Assembly: GCA_041685145.1 (NCBI GenBank)
Contig: JAWLGJ010000016.1
Location: forward strand, 1-63,212
Direction: 5' to 3'
DNA from: JAWLGJ01 sp041685145
Lineage (GTDB): Bacteria; Pseudomonadota; Alphaproteobacteria; Rhodospirillales; Magnetospirillaceae
DNA length: 63,212 nucleotides
Shown here in pieces: positions 6,500 to 15,425 of this stretch. The position numbers and the translations under genes are program-made. Position 1 is the first letter of the stretch, and each line of letters begins with the position of its first letter. The notes below the pieces were generated by a model, which was not told the origin of the DNA, did not search any database, and saw only the letters and a program-made list of their open reading frames with translations.

Positions 6500-8266
6500 A
6501 TGAGGGGGGAAAGGGAGCGGCGGCGCGACGGCGCCGCGCCCCGGTCCGTTGTCGACCTGCTGCGCGGCAGTCTAGCGACCAGCGTACAGGCCAAGCTCAT
6601 GCTGGCGGTGGCCCTGGCGGTGGCCGTCGGGGTGGCCGGCCTGACCGTCTTTTTCACCGGCCTGCAACAGCGCCACATCGTGCAGCAGAACGAGCGCACG
6701 ATGCGCAATCTCGCCGAAAGCGTCAGCCAAAGCCTGCAAACGGTGATGCTGGCGGGCTATGCCGACATTGCCAAGGACTTCGCCGACCGCCTGAAGGCGA
6801 TTCCGGACGTGATGGAATTCCGCATCCTGCGCGCCGACGGCACCGAAGCCTTCCGCGACAACCGGACCATCCACGCCGTCAATTCCCGCCGTGGCGACAC
6901 CCTGTTCACCCCGCGCCCCGACGCGCAGTCGGTCAAGGTGCTGCCCCCCGGCGACCCACGCCTGCGCGCCGCCGTCGACGACCGCCGGATGCAGACGGTC
7001 TACGAGGGCGGCGACGGCCCCGGCACGCTGACCTTCATGGCGCCGATCATCGACGACGAGGCCTGCACCGCCTGCCACGATCCCGGTCAGCCGGTGCACG
7101 GCGTCATCAAGCTGACCACCTCGCTGGAGCCGGTGCACCGCGAGGTGCGGCGCACCTGGCTGATGGCGGCCGGCGTTGCCGCCGGCTGGCTGGTCCTGAT
7201 CATGGTGGTGACCCGCTACCTCATCCGCCGTTCGGTGGTGGGGCCGCTGGGGGTGGTATCGCAGGCGATGGCGCAGGTGGCCGACGGCAACCTCAATCAG
7301 GAGGTTCCGGTCCTCCGGCATGACGAGGCGGGGCTGGTGGCGCGGGCCTTCAACCGCATGACGGCGAAGCTGCTGCGCGTGTATGGCGGCCTGCAGGAAG
7401 AGCAGAACAAGCTGACCACCATCATCCTGGCGGCGCTGGAAGGCATCGTGGTGACCGACGACCGCATGAACGTCGTCCTGGTCAATCCCGCCGCGCAGCG
7501 CCTGCTCGACAAGTCGCTGGCCGACGTGCTGCGCGACGGCTTCCTCAGCCTTCTGGACGACCCCGAGCAGATGCGCGGCTGGCTGGACGACGCCGACGAC
7601 GGCGAACCGGCGACGGCGACCGTCACCTACAAGGGGCGCATTCTGGCCGTCTCGGTGACCACGATCACCGCCCCCGACGGCACGGCCGTGGGCACCTCGG
7701 CGCTGCTGCGCGACGTCACCGAGGAAAAGCGCCTGGAAGAGGAACTGCGGCGGCTGTCGATCACCGACGGCCTCACCGGCCTCGGCAATCGCCGCTATCT
7801 CGATTCGGAGTTGAAGCGCGAGGTGGCCCGCGCGCTGCGATACGGCACGGCGCTGTCGGTGATGATCTTCGACATCGATCACTTCAAGCGGCTCAATGAC
7901 ACCTACGGCCATGATCGCGGCGACACGGTGCTGAAGGGCGTTGCCGAGCGCCTGCGCGCGGTGGTGCGGGTCAGCGACATCCCCTGCCGCTACGGCGGCG
8001 AGGAGTTCGTGGCGATCATGCCCTCGACCGACGCCGAGGGCGCGCTGACGCTGGGCGAGCGGCTGCGGGTCGCCATCGCCGATACCCCCATCGACGGGCT
8101 GGAGGTGACCGTCACCGTCGGCGTCGCCGAACTGGGGGCGCTGGGCCTGAAGGACGGGCGCCGGCTGCTGGAGGCCGCCGACGAGGCGCTCTATTACGGC
8201 AAGCGCGCCGGGCGCAACCGGGTGATCCTGGCGGCGGCACCTTCGGAACCGGAGGCGGCCCGGTGA
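6500..8266 (+). CDS. Membrane diguanylate cyclase with periplasmic CxxCH motif (first of pair)
   Basis: 588 residues. Order: TM helix about 33-55; periplasmic domain about 56-218; TM helix about 219-239; HAMP about 240-293; PAS about 305-415; GGDEF domain from about 420. The active site is GGEEF (499-503) and the inhibitory site RxxD is intact as RVSD (490-493), so it should make c-di-GMP with product inhibition. The periplasmic domain ends with CTACHD (189-194), a c-type haem attachment motif, which suggests haem-based redox or gas sensing; this is inference. The ATG at 6500 is preferred to one at 6470 because GGAGGAG lies just before it. The next gene is a paralogue overlapping by 4 nt (GTGA). 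Confidence 0.93.
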   Translation: MRGERERRRDGAAPRSVVDLLRGSLATSVQAKLMLAVALAVAVGVAGLTVFFTGLQQRHIVQQNERTMRNLAESVSQSLQTVMLAGYADIAKDFADRLKAIPDVMEFRILRADGTEAFRDNRTIHAVNSRRGDTLFTPRPDAQSVKVLPPGDPRLRAAVDDRRMQTVYEGGDGPGTLTFMAPIIDDEACTACHDPGQPVHGVIKLTTSLEPVHREVRRTWLMAAGVAAGWLVLIMVVTRYLIRRSVVGPLGVVSQAMAQVADGNLNQEVPVLRHDEAGLVARAFNRMTAKLLRVYGGLQEEQNKLTTIILAALEGIVVTDDRMNVVLVNPAAQRLLDKSLADVLRDGFLSLLDDPEQMRGWLDDADDGEPATATVTYKGRILAVSVTTITAPDGTAVGTSALLRDVTEEKRLEEELRRLSITDGLTGLGNRRYLDSELKREVARALRYGTALSVMIFDIDHFKRLNDTYGHDRGDTVLKGVAERLRAVVRVSDIPCRYGGEEFVAIMPSTDAEGALTLGERLRVAIADTPIDGLEVTVTVGVAELGALGLKDGRRLLEAADEALYYGKRAGRNRVILAAAPSEPEAAR

Positions 8267-9966
8267 AGCGCCTCGCCCTGTTCAACCGCATCGGCGGCCG
8301 CATCATCGGAGTGGTCGGCGCCGTGGTGCTGGTGGCGCTGCTGGCGCTGACCATGCTTCACGTCCAGCGCCAGGAAAGCATCATCCTGGCGCAGAACGAG
8401 CGCAACCTGACCACGGTCACCCAAAGCATCATCCAGGGCATCAAGACGGTCATGCTGGCCGGCCATGCCGATATCGGCATGGAAATGGCCCGGCGGGTGC
8501 GCTCGGTCGCCGACGTCATCGACCTGCGCACCCTGCGCCCCAACGGCACCGAGGCTTTCCGCGACAACGCCACCGTCGCCGCGGTCAATCGCCAGTTGGG
8601 CCACGAGGCCTTCCCGCCGCGGCCGAAGTCGCTTCCGGTACAGGTGCTGCCGGCCTCCGACCGGCGCCTGCAACGTGTGGTGAGGACCGGCCGGATCGAG
8701 ACCTTCTACAGCGAAAGCCTCGACGGTGAGCGGCACCTGACCCTGCTGGCGCCGGTCGCCGCGCAGGAGGAATGCCAGGCTTGCCACGCCGGCGTCCGCG
8801 TCGGCGCCGTCCAGGGCGTCGTTGAACTGGTGACGTCGCTGACGCATCTGGAGCGCGACATCCGCCGCACGCGCATCATCGCCGGAGTGGCGCTGGCAGT
8901 CACCGTCGCCCTGATCATGGCCTTCATCCATGTCATGGTGAAGCGCAGCATCCTGGACCCGATCCGCGTGGTGACGCGGGGGGTGGTCCGCGCCGTCGGC
9001 GGCAATCTGACCCGCACGGTGCCGGTGCCGTCCGACGATGAACTCGGCCGCATGGCCCACAGCTTCAACCACATGATCGGCGAGCTGCGGCGCATCTATT
9101 CGGGCCTGCAATACGAGAAGAACAAGCTGAACACCATCATCCGGGGCGCGCGCGAGGGCATCGTGGTCACCGACGGCGGCCAGCGTGTGGTGCTGGTCAA
9201 TCCCGCCGCCGAGGCGCTGCTGGGCAAGACGGCCGAGGATATCGTCGCCCAGGGCTTCGACCACCTGTTCGACGACCCCAAGGCCATGCGGCGACGGCTG
9301 GCCCGTCGCGACGCCGACACGCCGCCGGAGTTGATTTCCTACAACGACCGCATCCTCAGCGTGCATGTCGCCCGCATCCGCGCCGAGGGCAAGGAGGTGA
9401 TCGGCTCGGCGGCGCTCATGCGCGACTTCACCGAGGAATGGCGCCTGCAGAAGGAACTGGAGCGCGACGCCATCACCGACGGGCTGACCGGGCTCAACAA
9501 CCGCCGTTACTTCGACGCCCGGCTGGTCGAGGAATTGGCCATCGCCCGGCGCCACAACCGGCCGATGTCGCTTTTCCTGTTCGACGTCGACCACTTCAAG
9601 AGTTTCAACGACACCTTCGGCCACGACACCGGCGACCGCGTGCTGCGCGGCCTGGCCGAGGTGACGCGCGCGCAATGCCGCGCCGCCGACGTCACCTGCC
9701 GCTACGGCGGCGAGGAGTTCGTGGTCATCCTGCCCAGCACGCCGCTGGAGAATGCCCGCGCCGTCGCCGAGCGCCTGCGCATGGCCGTCGCCGAGACCGA
9801 CATCGCCGGCCACCGCGTGACCATCAGCGTCGGCCTCGCCACCTATCCCGACCACGGCACCGCCAACGCCGACGGCCTGCTCAAGGCGGCCGACGACGCG
9901 CTCTACGAGGCCAAGCGCGGCGGCCGCAACCGGGTCTGCACCGCCGCTCCCATCCTATCGATATAG
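8263..9966 (+). CDS. Membrane diguanylate cyclase with periplasmic CxxCH motif (second of pair)
   Basis: 567 residues, same architecture as the gene before it: TM about 12-33, periplasmic sensor with CQACHA (171-176), TM about 204-226, HAMP, PAS (about 285-395) and GGDEF domain. GGEEF (482-486) and the I-site RAAD (473-476) are intact. Shared segments such as TVMLAG, DGTEAFRD/NGTEAFRD and GIVVTD show that the two arose by duplication, but they differ widely elsewhere, so the copy is old. The GTG start overlaps the previous stop as GTGA, which implies translational coupling and perhaps a heterodimer or two sensors of different redox range. Confidence 0.93.
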   Translation: MKRLALFNRIGGRIIGVVGAVVLVALLALTMLHVQRQESIILAQNERNLTTVTQSIIQGIKTVMLAGHADIGMEMARRVRSVADVIDLRTLRPNGTEAFRDNATVAAVNRQLGHEAFPPRPKSLPVQVLPASDRRLQRVVRTGRIETFYSESLDGERHLTLLAPVAAQEECQACHAGVRVGAVQGVVELVTSLTHLERDIRRTRIIAGVALAVTVALIMAFIHVMVKRSILDPIRVVTRGVVRAVGGNLTRTVPVPSDDELGRMAHSFNHMIGELRRIYSGLQYEKNKLNTIIRGAREGIVVTDGGQRVVLVNPAAEALLGKTAEDIVAQGFDHLFDDPKAMRRRLARRDADTPPELISYNDRILSVHVARIRAEGKEVIGSAALMRDFTEEWRLQKELERDAITDGLTGLNNRRYFDARLVEELAIARRHNRPMSLFLFDVDHFKSFNDTFGHDTGDRVLRGLAEVTRAQCRAADVTCRYGGEEFVVILPSTPLENARAVAERLRMAVAETDIAGHRVTISVGLATYPDHGTANADGLLKAADDALYEAKRGGRNRVCTAAPILSI

Positions 9967-10042
9967 CCGATACCCTTTGCGCCGATCCGTCTTCGTGGTT
10001 ACATGACCCTTAAGGGAATGGCCATCCTGGAAAGGTCGGATC

Positions 10043-10717
10043 ATGTTGGCCGCAGTGGATACCGGGGCAGCCCAGCCGGGCCGCATCGAGGCGCCGCCAC
10101 GGCCGGCCGCCGCACCCGGCGGCGCAAGCGAGCCGACGGCAAAGGCGGCGCACGCCGCCGAGCAGGAACAGAGCGGCGCCCATGCCGCGGCCGCCGGGGG
10201 CCACGCCAAGGCCAGACTGTCGGCGGAAGGCGAGGCGGAACTGCGCAAGCTCCAGGACGTCGACCGCCAGGTGCGCCAGCATGAGCAGGCGCATCGCGCC
10301 GCCGGCGGCAACCTCACCGGGCCCGCCACCTATCAGTACCAGCGCGGGCCGGACGGGCAGCTCTATGCCGTCTCGGGCGAGGTTTCCATCCAGGTTCCAT
10401 CGGGCGGCGAGCCCGAGGAGCGCATCCGGCAATTGGAACAGGTGATCGCCGCCGCCCTGGCGCCCGCCGACCCCTCACCCCAGGACCGCGCCGTGGCCGG
10501 CCGCGCCCGCGCGCTGATCGCCGAGGCCCGCGCCGATCTGGCGGAGCAGGAGCGCGAGGAAGGCCAGGACGACGCGACCGATCCCGCCGACACCGACGGT
10601 GGACCGGCGCCGGCCGCCGCCGAGGACGGCGCCGCCGCCTATGAGCGCGCCAACGACCTTGCCGCCCACGCCCTTGCCGCCAACCGCCACCCGGCCAGCC
10701 TTGCCCTCAGCGCATGA
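10043..10717 (+). CDS. SprA-related putative metalloprotease
   Basis: 224 residues. The core, VRQHEQAHRAAGG followed by YQYQRGPDGQLYAVSGEVSI, matches the SprA-related family, sometimes called CJM1_0395-type putative metalloproteases, with HEQAH as a zinc-binding-like HExxH. Both flanks are low complexity: an Ala/Gly/Glu-rich N-terminal 55 residues and an Ala/Asp/Glu-rich C-terminal third. No signal peptide. The ribosome site GGAAAGG precedes the ATG. Function of the family is not established. Its 3' end overlaps the opposite mobA gene by 11 nt. Confidence 0.8.
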   Translation: MLAAVDTGAAQPGRIEAPPRPAAAPGGASEPTAKAAHAAEQEQSGAHAAAAGGHAKARLSAEGEAELRKLQDVDRQVRQHEQAHRAAGGNLTGPATYQYQRGPDGQLYAVSGEVSIQVPSGGEPEERIRQLEQVIAAALAPADPSPQDRAVAGRARALIAEARADLAEQEREEGQDDATDPADTDGGPAPAAAEDGAAAYERANDLAAHALAANRHPASLALSA

Positions 10718-11342
10718 GCGGCAGCGCCGCCTCGGCGGCGGCCAAATCATCGGGGCGGTTGACGTTGAAGAACGGGTCCAGCGGATCGACCGGCCATTCC
10801 ACGTCGACGACGCCATAGCGCGCCGTCCAGGCGTCGATCTTGCGCATCTCCTCCTCGACCATCGCCCGCCGCAAATCGTCGGCCAGCCGCACCGGCCACA
10901 GCGCGAAAACCGGATGCGCCCGCCCGCCGGAGGCGGCGCGCCCGATATCGGCCCCCTCCTCCGCCACCGCCGCCGCCAGGCGCGCGACCAGATCCAGGGG
11001 CACGAAGGGCGCGTCGGTGGCGAAGGTGGCGATCCACCGCCATTCCGGCCCCTGGATCCGCGCCCACTCCATGCCCGCCAGCACCCCGGCCAGCGGGCCG
11101 GCATAGTCGGGCACCGCGTCGGCCACCACCGGCAGGCCGAATTCGGCGAAGCGGACGGGGTCGCCGTTGGCGTTCAACACCAGCACATCGGTCTGGGCGC
11201 GGGCGCGCTCGATACTCCAGTCGATGAGGCGCCGCCCGCCCAGCGTCCGCAGGGGCTTGTCGCCGCCGCCCATGCGCCGGCCAAGGCCGCCGGCCAGCAG
11301 GATTCCGGCCACCGGGCCGGGCGGCGGGGTCTGGCCGCTCAT
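10707..11342 (-). CDS. mobA: Molybdenum cofactor guanylyltransferase
   Basis: 211 residues. MobA adds GMP to molybdopterin to make the bis-MGD cofactor needed by NapA, encoded 7 kb away. The nucleotide-binding start is GILLAGGLGRRMGGGDKPL; TDAPFVPLDLV and the C-terminal NVNRPDDL are family segments. The ATG overlaps the stop of the upstream SDR gene by 4 nt (ATGA), so the two are co-translated. Confidence 0.95.
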   Translation of the reverse strand: MSGQTPPPGPVAGILLAGGLGRRMGGGDKPLRTLGGRRLIDWSIERARAQTDVLVLNANGDPVRFAEFGLPVVADAVPDYAGPLAGVLAGMEWARIQGPEWRWIATFATDAPFVPLDLVARLAAAVAEEGADIGRAASGGRAHPVFALWPVRLADDLRRAMVEEEMRKIDAWTARYGVVDVEWPVDPLDPFFNVNRPDDLAAAEAALPLMR

Positions 11343-12121
11343 GGCGCGCGGACCAGGCCGCCGTCGACGCGCACCATGCTGCCGGTGACATAGCTGGCAC
11401 GCTCGCTGGCCAGGAAAGCGGCGACATCGGCGAATTCCTCCACCCTGCCATAGCGCCCGGCGGGAATCAGCGCCTCGGACTGCCGGCGCACCTCGTCGAC
11501 GGCCGCGCCGCGCGCCGTGGCCGCCGCTTCATCGATCTGGCGCGTGCGGTCGGTGGCGATGCGCCCCGGCAGCAGCACATTGACGGTCACGCCGTCGGCG
11601 GCGACCTCGCCGGCCAGCGTCTTCAGCCAGGCCACCAGCCCCGAGCGCAGGGTGTTGGACATGCCCAGCGTCGGAATCGGCTGTTGCACCCCCGCCGAGG
11701 CCACCGTCAGGATTCGCCCCCAGCCCTGGCGCCGCATCGGCGGCAGCAGGCGTTCGGTGGCGGTCATCAGGCTCAGAACCATCGCCTGGAACTGGCGCTG
11801 CCACTCCGCCACCGGCACCCCCAGGGCGCCCGAGGGCGGCGGGCCGCCGGAATTGTTGACCAGGATGTCGACGCCGCCCCCCTCCTCGACGGCGGCAAGG
11901 CAGTCCTCGACCGACTGGGGATCGAACAGGTCCAGCCGCTGGGCCCGCGCGCTGGCGCCCAGGGCCTCCGCCTCGCGCACCGCCTCGGCCAGGGGCGCCT
12001 CGGAGCGCGCCGCCATCACCACCTCGCAGCCCTCGCGCGCCAGCGCCAGCGCAATGCCGCGCCCCAATCCGCGCGACGCCCCCATCACCAGGGCCTTCCG
12101 GCCCCGCAGTCCCAGATCCAT
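11339..12121 (-). CDS. SDR-family oxidoreductase with altered catalytic motif
   Basis: 260 residues. Rossmann start ALVMGASRGLGRGIALAL and the NNSG motif (89-92) mark a classical short-chain dehydrogenase, and YVTGSMVRVDGG is the usual C-terminal loop. The catalytic YxxxK is replaced: S155-N-T-L-R159 stands where tyrosine and lysine belong, although S142 is kept. This pattern occurs in a subgroup of FabG-like proteins and may mean altered or lost redox chemistry. Substrate unknown. Coupled to mobA by a 4-nt overlap, without an obvious link in function. Confidence 0.88.
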   Translation of the reverse strand: MDLGLRGRKALVMGASRGLGRGIALALAREGCEVVMAARSEAPLAEAVREAEALGASARAQRLDLFDPQSVEDCLAAVEEGGGVDILVNNSGGPPPSGALGVPVAEWQRQFQAMVLSLMTATERLLPPMRRQGWGRILTVASAGVQQPIPTLGMSNTLRSGLVAWLKTLAGEVAADGVTVNVLLPGRIATDRTRQIDEAAATARGAAVDEVRRQSEALIPAGRYGRVEEFADVAAFLASERASYVTGSMVRVDGGLVRAP

Positions 12122-12295
12122 GCCCGTTGCTCCCGGCCATTGCCAACGCCCATGAGGCTGGCGCCGCCGCCGCCATCGGTCAAGCAGCCGATTCGGCCAC
12201 CCCGTCCGCCGGGCGTAGGGCGCGACGGCAATGGCGGCCCGCGGCGATCGTTGCTACCATTTCGTCCGACAGGCAAACCAGCACGGAGAGCGGTT

Positions 12296-12844
12296 ATGCC
12301 CAAGCTGTTGCGCGCCGTCGCGGCTGCGCTGGTTCTGGCGCTGCTCGCCCCCGCCGGTCCGGCGGCGGCGGCCTCGGCCCGCGAGATCGACATCAAGGTC
12401 GACGCCGCCCTCGACCAGTTCGTCGACGAGGTGAAGGGCGGACGCCGCTTCCTGAACGAGGCCCAGGGTGTCCTGGTCTTCCCCGACGTCATCAAGGCCG
12501 GCTTCGGCATCGGCGGCGAATACGGCGAGGGCGCGCTGCGGGTCGGCGGCCGGACGGTGGCCTATTACAACACCGCCGCCGCCTCCATCGGCTTGCAGCT
12601 TGGGGCGCAGCAAAAGGCGGTGTTCCTGGTGTTCCTGGAGCCGGGGGCGCTGGAGAAATTCCGCAACTCCGAGGGCTGGGAGGTCGGCGTCGACGGCTCG
12701 GTGGCGGTGGTGGAATGGGGCAAGGGTGTCGACATCAACACCCAGAACTTCAACAATCCCGTCGTCGGCTTCGTCATCAGCAACAAGGGCCTGATGTATA
12801 ACCTCACCCTCGAAGGCTCGAAAATCACCCGGATCACGCGGTGA
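12296..12844 (+). CDS. Secreted YSC84/SYLF-domain protein
   Basis: 182 residues with a Sec signal peptide (basic MPKLLR, hydrophobic core, cleavage near AAAAS, about residue 25). The mature part is the YSC84/SYLF (DUF500) domain: RFLNEAQGVLVFPDVIKAGFGIGGEYGEGAL, quoted in two pieces as RFLNEAQGVLVFPDVIK and AGFGIGGEYGEGAL, plus FVISNKGLMYNLTLEGSKI at the end. The domain binds phosphoinositides in eukaryotes; its bacterial role is unclear, probably lipid-related at the outer membrane or in the periplasm. The ATG at 12296 follows GGAGAG. The stop overlaps the next start (GTGA). Confidence 0.9.
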   Translation: MPKLLRAVAAALVLALLAPAGPAAAASAREIDIKVDAALDQFVDEVKGGRRFLNEAQGVLVFPDVIKAGFGIGGEYGEGALRVGGRTVAYYNTAAASIGLQLGAQQKAVFLVFLEPGALEKFRNSEGWEVGVDGSVAVVEWGKGVDINTQNFNNPVVGFVISNKGLMYNLTLEGSKITRITR

Positions 12845-14010
12845 GACTCTCGCGCTTCCTGTCACCCCTGCTGCTTGCCGGTCTCGTCGCATCGGCGGCC
12901 GGCGGCGCGGCGGCCGGGGGCGACGGCCTGCTGGCCCTGCCCGACCCGCTGGCGCTGTCCTACGACCGCCCCGCCACGGTGGAACCGCCGCCGAAGGGCG
13001 ACGGCGGGGCGGCGGCCGCCTTCGTGGCCGAGGAGCCGCCGGCCGTGCCCATCGACGACATTCCCAACCACCGCCAGATGCTGCGCGACATCGTGCTGGA
13101 GTTGGCCCGCTACGCCCATGCGCGTGATCCGGACTTCGTCCTGGTGGCGCGCGGCGGCCTCGATCTGCTGCATGTCGGCACCCGCGAGGCGCGTTGGGCG
13201 CAACTGGCCGGCGCCGAGGTCGGCGCGGCGGGCGCGCCGGTGCGGCCCTATCTGCGCGCCGTCGACGGGGTGGTGATCGACGGCTGGAACTGCGGCCGCC
13301 GCGCCTTCGACACCGCCACTCCCGACTCCGACCGCGCCGCGCTGCGGCACTTCGCCGAGATGGTGGCGGCGGCGCAGGGCACCGTCCTCGCCATCGATCA
13401 CTGCCGCGCCGAGACCAGCGCCCGGGCCGCCAGGGCGGGGGAGGCGCCGCCGCTACCCGTCCATGCCGCCGATGCGCCGGGTCCGTTCCTGCGGCGCATC
13501 CCCGAGCGACGCCCGTCCGGCGAAAACGCCGCGCCGGTGCGCCGCCTCGACCAGGTGCGGACACTGTTGCCGGTGCTGAAGGCCGACCGCAATGTCGAGG
13601 ACTGGCTGCTGGCGCTGGCGGAAACCAACCACGATCTGTTGATCATCGACGCCTTCCCGGACGGCACCGTCCTGACCCCGGCACAGGTCGCGGCCCTCAA
13701 GCACAAGCGCCTGGGCTCGCGGCGGATGGTGTTGGCGGTGGTGCCGGTGGCGCGGGCGGACGACCACATGCCTTATTGGAAGGACGATTGGCGTCCCGGC
13801 GATCCCGAATGGCTGGGCGCGCCGCACGAGCAGCGGCCCGGCGCCACCCGGCCGCTGTTTTGGCGGGAGGAATGGAAGGAATTGCTGGGCCAACACTTCA
13901 AGGCGGCGATGGATCTCGGTTTCGACGGCGTCCTGCTCGACGGCCTCGACGCCCATCGTCACTTCGAGGCGGGCCTGCCCCTGCCGCCGCCGCCGGAAGA
14001 AGGTTCCTGA
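12841..14010 (+). CDS. Secreted GH114-like/TM1410-type protein
   Basis: 389 residues with an N-terminal signal peptide (hydrophobic about 7-25). The C-terminal two thirds resembles the GH114/TM1410 TIM-barrel group, related to endo-alpha-1,4-polygalactosaminidases: LLIIDAFPDG, RADDHMPYWKDDW, then PLFWREEWKELL and MDLGFDGVLLDGLDA. The usual AYLSIGEAEDYR strand reads AVVPVARADDHM here, so the typical acid after Gly is altered and activity is uncertain. Starts with GTG overlapping the YSC84 gene stop, so the two secreted proteins are co-translated. Confidence 0.72.
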   Translation: MRLSRFLSPLLLAGLVASAAGGAAAGGDGLLALPDPLALSYDRPATVEPPPKGDGGAAAAFVAEEPPAVPIDDIPNHRQMLRDIVLELARYAHARDPDFVLVARGGLDLLHVGTREARWAQLAGAEVGAAGAPVRPYLRAVDGVVIDGWNCGRRAFDTATPDSDRAALRHFAEMVAAAQGTVLAIDHCRAETSARAARAGEAPPLPVHAADAPGPFLRRIPERRPSGENAAPVRRLDQVRTLLPVLKADRNVEDWLLALAETNHDLLIIDAFPDGTVLTPAQVAALKHKRLGSRRMVLAVVPVARADDHMPYWKDDWRPGDPEWLGAPHEQRPGATRPLFWREEWKELLGQHFKAAMDLGFDGVLLDGLDAHRHFEAGLPLPPPPEEGS

Positions 14011-14026
14011 CCCTTTACCGGGCCCC

Positions 14027-14269
14027 TTACCGGGCCACGACGACTTCGATGACGAACCCTTCCTCGGGAGGGTAGCGCCGCGAAGCAATTCGGCGCGCCT
14101 CGTCGGCGTCGTGGGCCTGAACCATTTGCCGATTAAGGTCCGCCCAACGGTCGTCGAAGTCGCGGTGTTCGCGATTTTCCTTCACCAAGGCGCGGACCAC
14201 TTGATTGTAAAGCTGCACCTCGAAAGCGCGACAGCCCGTGCGCGGACAGTCCAAGGGATCAATCTGCAT
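14027..14269 (-). CDS. Hypothetical protein, 80 residues
   Basis: Not recognised. Soluble, charged, no signal peptide or TM segment. It starts MQIDPLDCPRTGCRAFEVQ, with two cysteines, and has many Asp/Glu/Arg in the middle (ENREHRDFDDRW). A GGAGGGC-like stretch lies before the ATG and a plausible promoter lies about 100 nt upstream, so it is probably a real single gene. It converges on the GH114-like gene 16 nt away. Confidence 0.6.
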   Translation of the reverse strand: MQIDPLDCPRTGCRAFEVQLYNQVVRALVKENREHRDFDDRWADLNRQMVQAHDADEARRIASRRYPPEEGFVIEVVVAR

Positions 14270-14369
14270 CTGCCCTCCGGTCGTTTCCTCCGAGCGGCGC
14301 CCGCGGTCGCCGCTTCAGCCCGGACAACTGGTCACGCCCCGGGCCCGCCTGGAGTCCTCTCGACGCAAT

Positions 14370-14398
14370 ACTTTACCATTTCTTATCGGTGTAACCAA
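14370..14398 (-). promoter_or_regulatory. Possible promoter of the 80-residue gene
   Basis: On the minus strand, TTGGTT (14398-14393), 17-nt spacer, TAAAGT (14375-14370), in an AT-rich island of the 148-nt gap 14270-14417. Moderate match only. Confidence 0.4.
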
Positions 14399-14417
14399 TA
14401 AGGCCAATTCGCCAATG

Positions 14418-15425
14418 TCATTGCGATGCCAGAACGCTTTGCAGGCGTTGCAATTCGGCCACAGAGCCCGGAATTCCCACCCGCAGCAGGCCACGATCAT
14501 GCGCAAAGGGACGGGTCAGCACCCCGCGCGCCGCCAAGCGCTCGTATAGGGCCCAGGCGTCGACGGCCCGGACCAGGCGGAACAGCGGCGTGCCGCCCAC
14601 CACCGCCAGCCCCGCGCCCCCCAGCACCGCGTCGACGGCCGCCGTTTGCGCGCCCAACCACCGCCGCGTCTCGGCGATCCAGGCGGCGTCGGCGTAGGCG
14701 TGGGCGCCGATGTGCAGGGCCGGGCCGCTGACCGCCCACGGCCCCAGCGCCGCCTCCAGCCGCGCCGCCAGTTCCGGCGGCGCCAGCGCCAGCCCCAGCC
14801 GCAGCCCCGCCAATCCGAAGAACTTGCCGAACGAGCGCAGCACCACCACGCCCGGCCGCGGCAGCGCGGTGGCGAGGCTGACGTCGGGCGTGGCATCGGC
14901 GAAGGCCTCGTCCACCACCAACAGGCCGCCGCGGGCGGCCAGCGACTCGGCGAGGACGAGAAGATTCGCCGGCGCCGACAGCCGTCCGTCGGGGTTGTTG
15001 GGGTTGACGACCACCACGACATCGGCCGCCCCGGCGGGGGGCGCCTCGGCAACCACGGCGACCTCGTGTCCCGCCGCGCGCCACGCCAGGGCGTGCTCGC
15101 CATAGGTCGGGCCCAGCACCGCCACCCGCCGTGGGCGCGACAGGCGCGGCAGCGCCTGGATGACGGCCTGCGTCCCCGGCACCGGCACGACCACCGCCGG
15201 ATCGCCGACGCCCATATAGGCCGCCGCCGCGCGGCGCAACCCCGCGACCGCATCCGCGTCGGGCAGGCGTGTCCAGGCGTCGGCGGGAAGGGCTGGCAGC
15301 GGCCAGGGGCGCCGGTTGATCCCCGTCGACAGGTCCAGCCAGCCCCCCGGCGGCGCGCCGAAGCGGCGCGTGGCTTCGGCGAGGCCGCCGCCGTGGCGGG
15401 GCAGGCGATCATGGGGCGCGGTCAT
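14418..15425 (-). CDS. cobD: Threonine-phosphate decarboxylase-like aminotransferase (CobC/CobD)
   Basis: 335 residues, PLP fold type I. The start HGGGLAEATRRFG and WLDLSTGINRRPWP are typical for the enzyme that makes (R)-1-amino-2-propanol phosphate for the cobalamin nucleotide loop. VVNPNNPDGR and the lysine motif SFGKFFGLAGLRLG are present. Naming differs between species (CobC in Pseudomonas-type pathways, CobD in Salmonella). No cobalamin riboswitch was seen in the 96 nt before it and no other cob gene is in the window, so it is an orphan here; histidinol-phosphate aminotransferase is a less likely alternative. Confidence 0.88.
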   Translation of the reverse strand: MTAPHDRLPRHGGGLAEATRRFGAPPGGWLDLSTGINRRPWPLPALPADAWTRLPDADAVAGLRRAAAAYMGVGDPAVVVPVPGTQAVIQALPRLSRPRRVAVLGPTYGEHALAWRAAGHEVAVVAEAPPAGAADVVVVVNPNNPDGRLSAPANLLVLAESLAARGGLLVVDEAFADATPDVSLATALPRPGVVVLRSFGKFFGLAGLRLGLALAPPELAARLEAALGPWAVSGPALHIGAHAYADAAWIAETRRWLGAQTAAVDAVLGGAGLAVVGGTPLFRLVRAVDAWALYERLAARGVLTRPFAHDRGLLRVGIPGSVAELQRLQSVLASQ

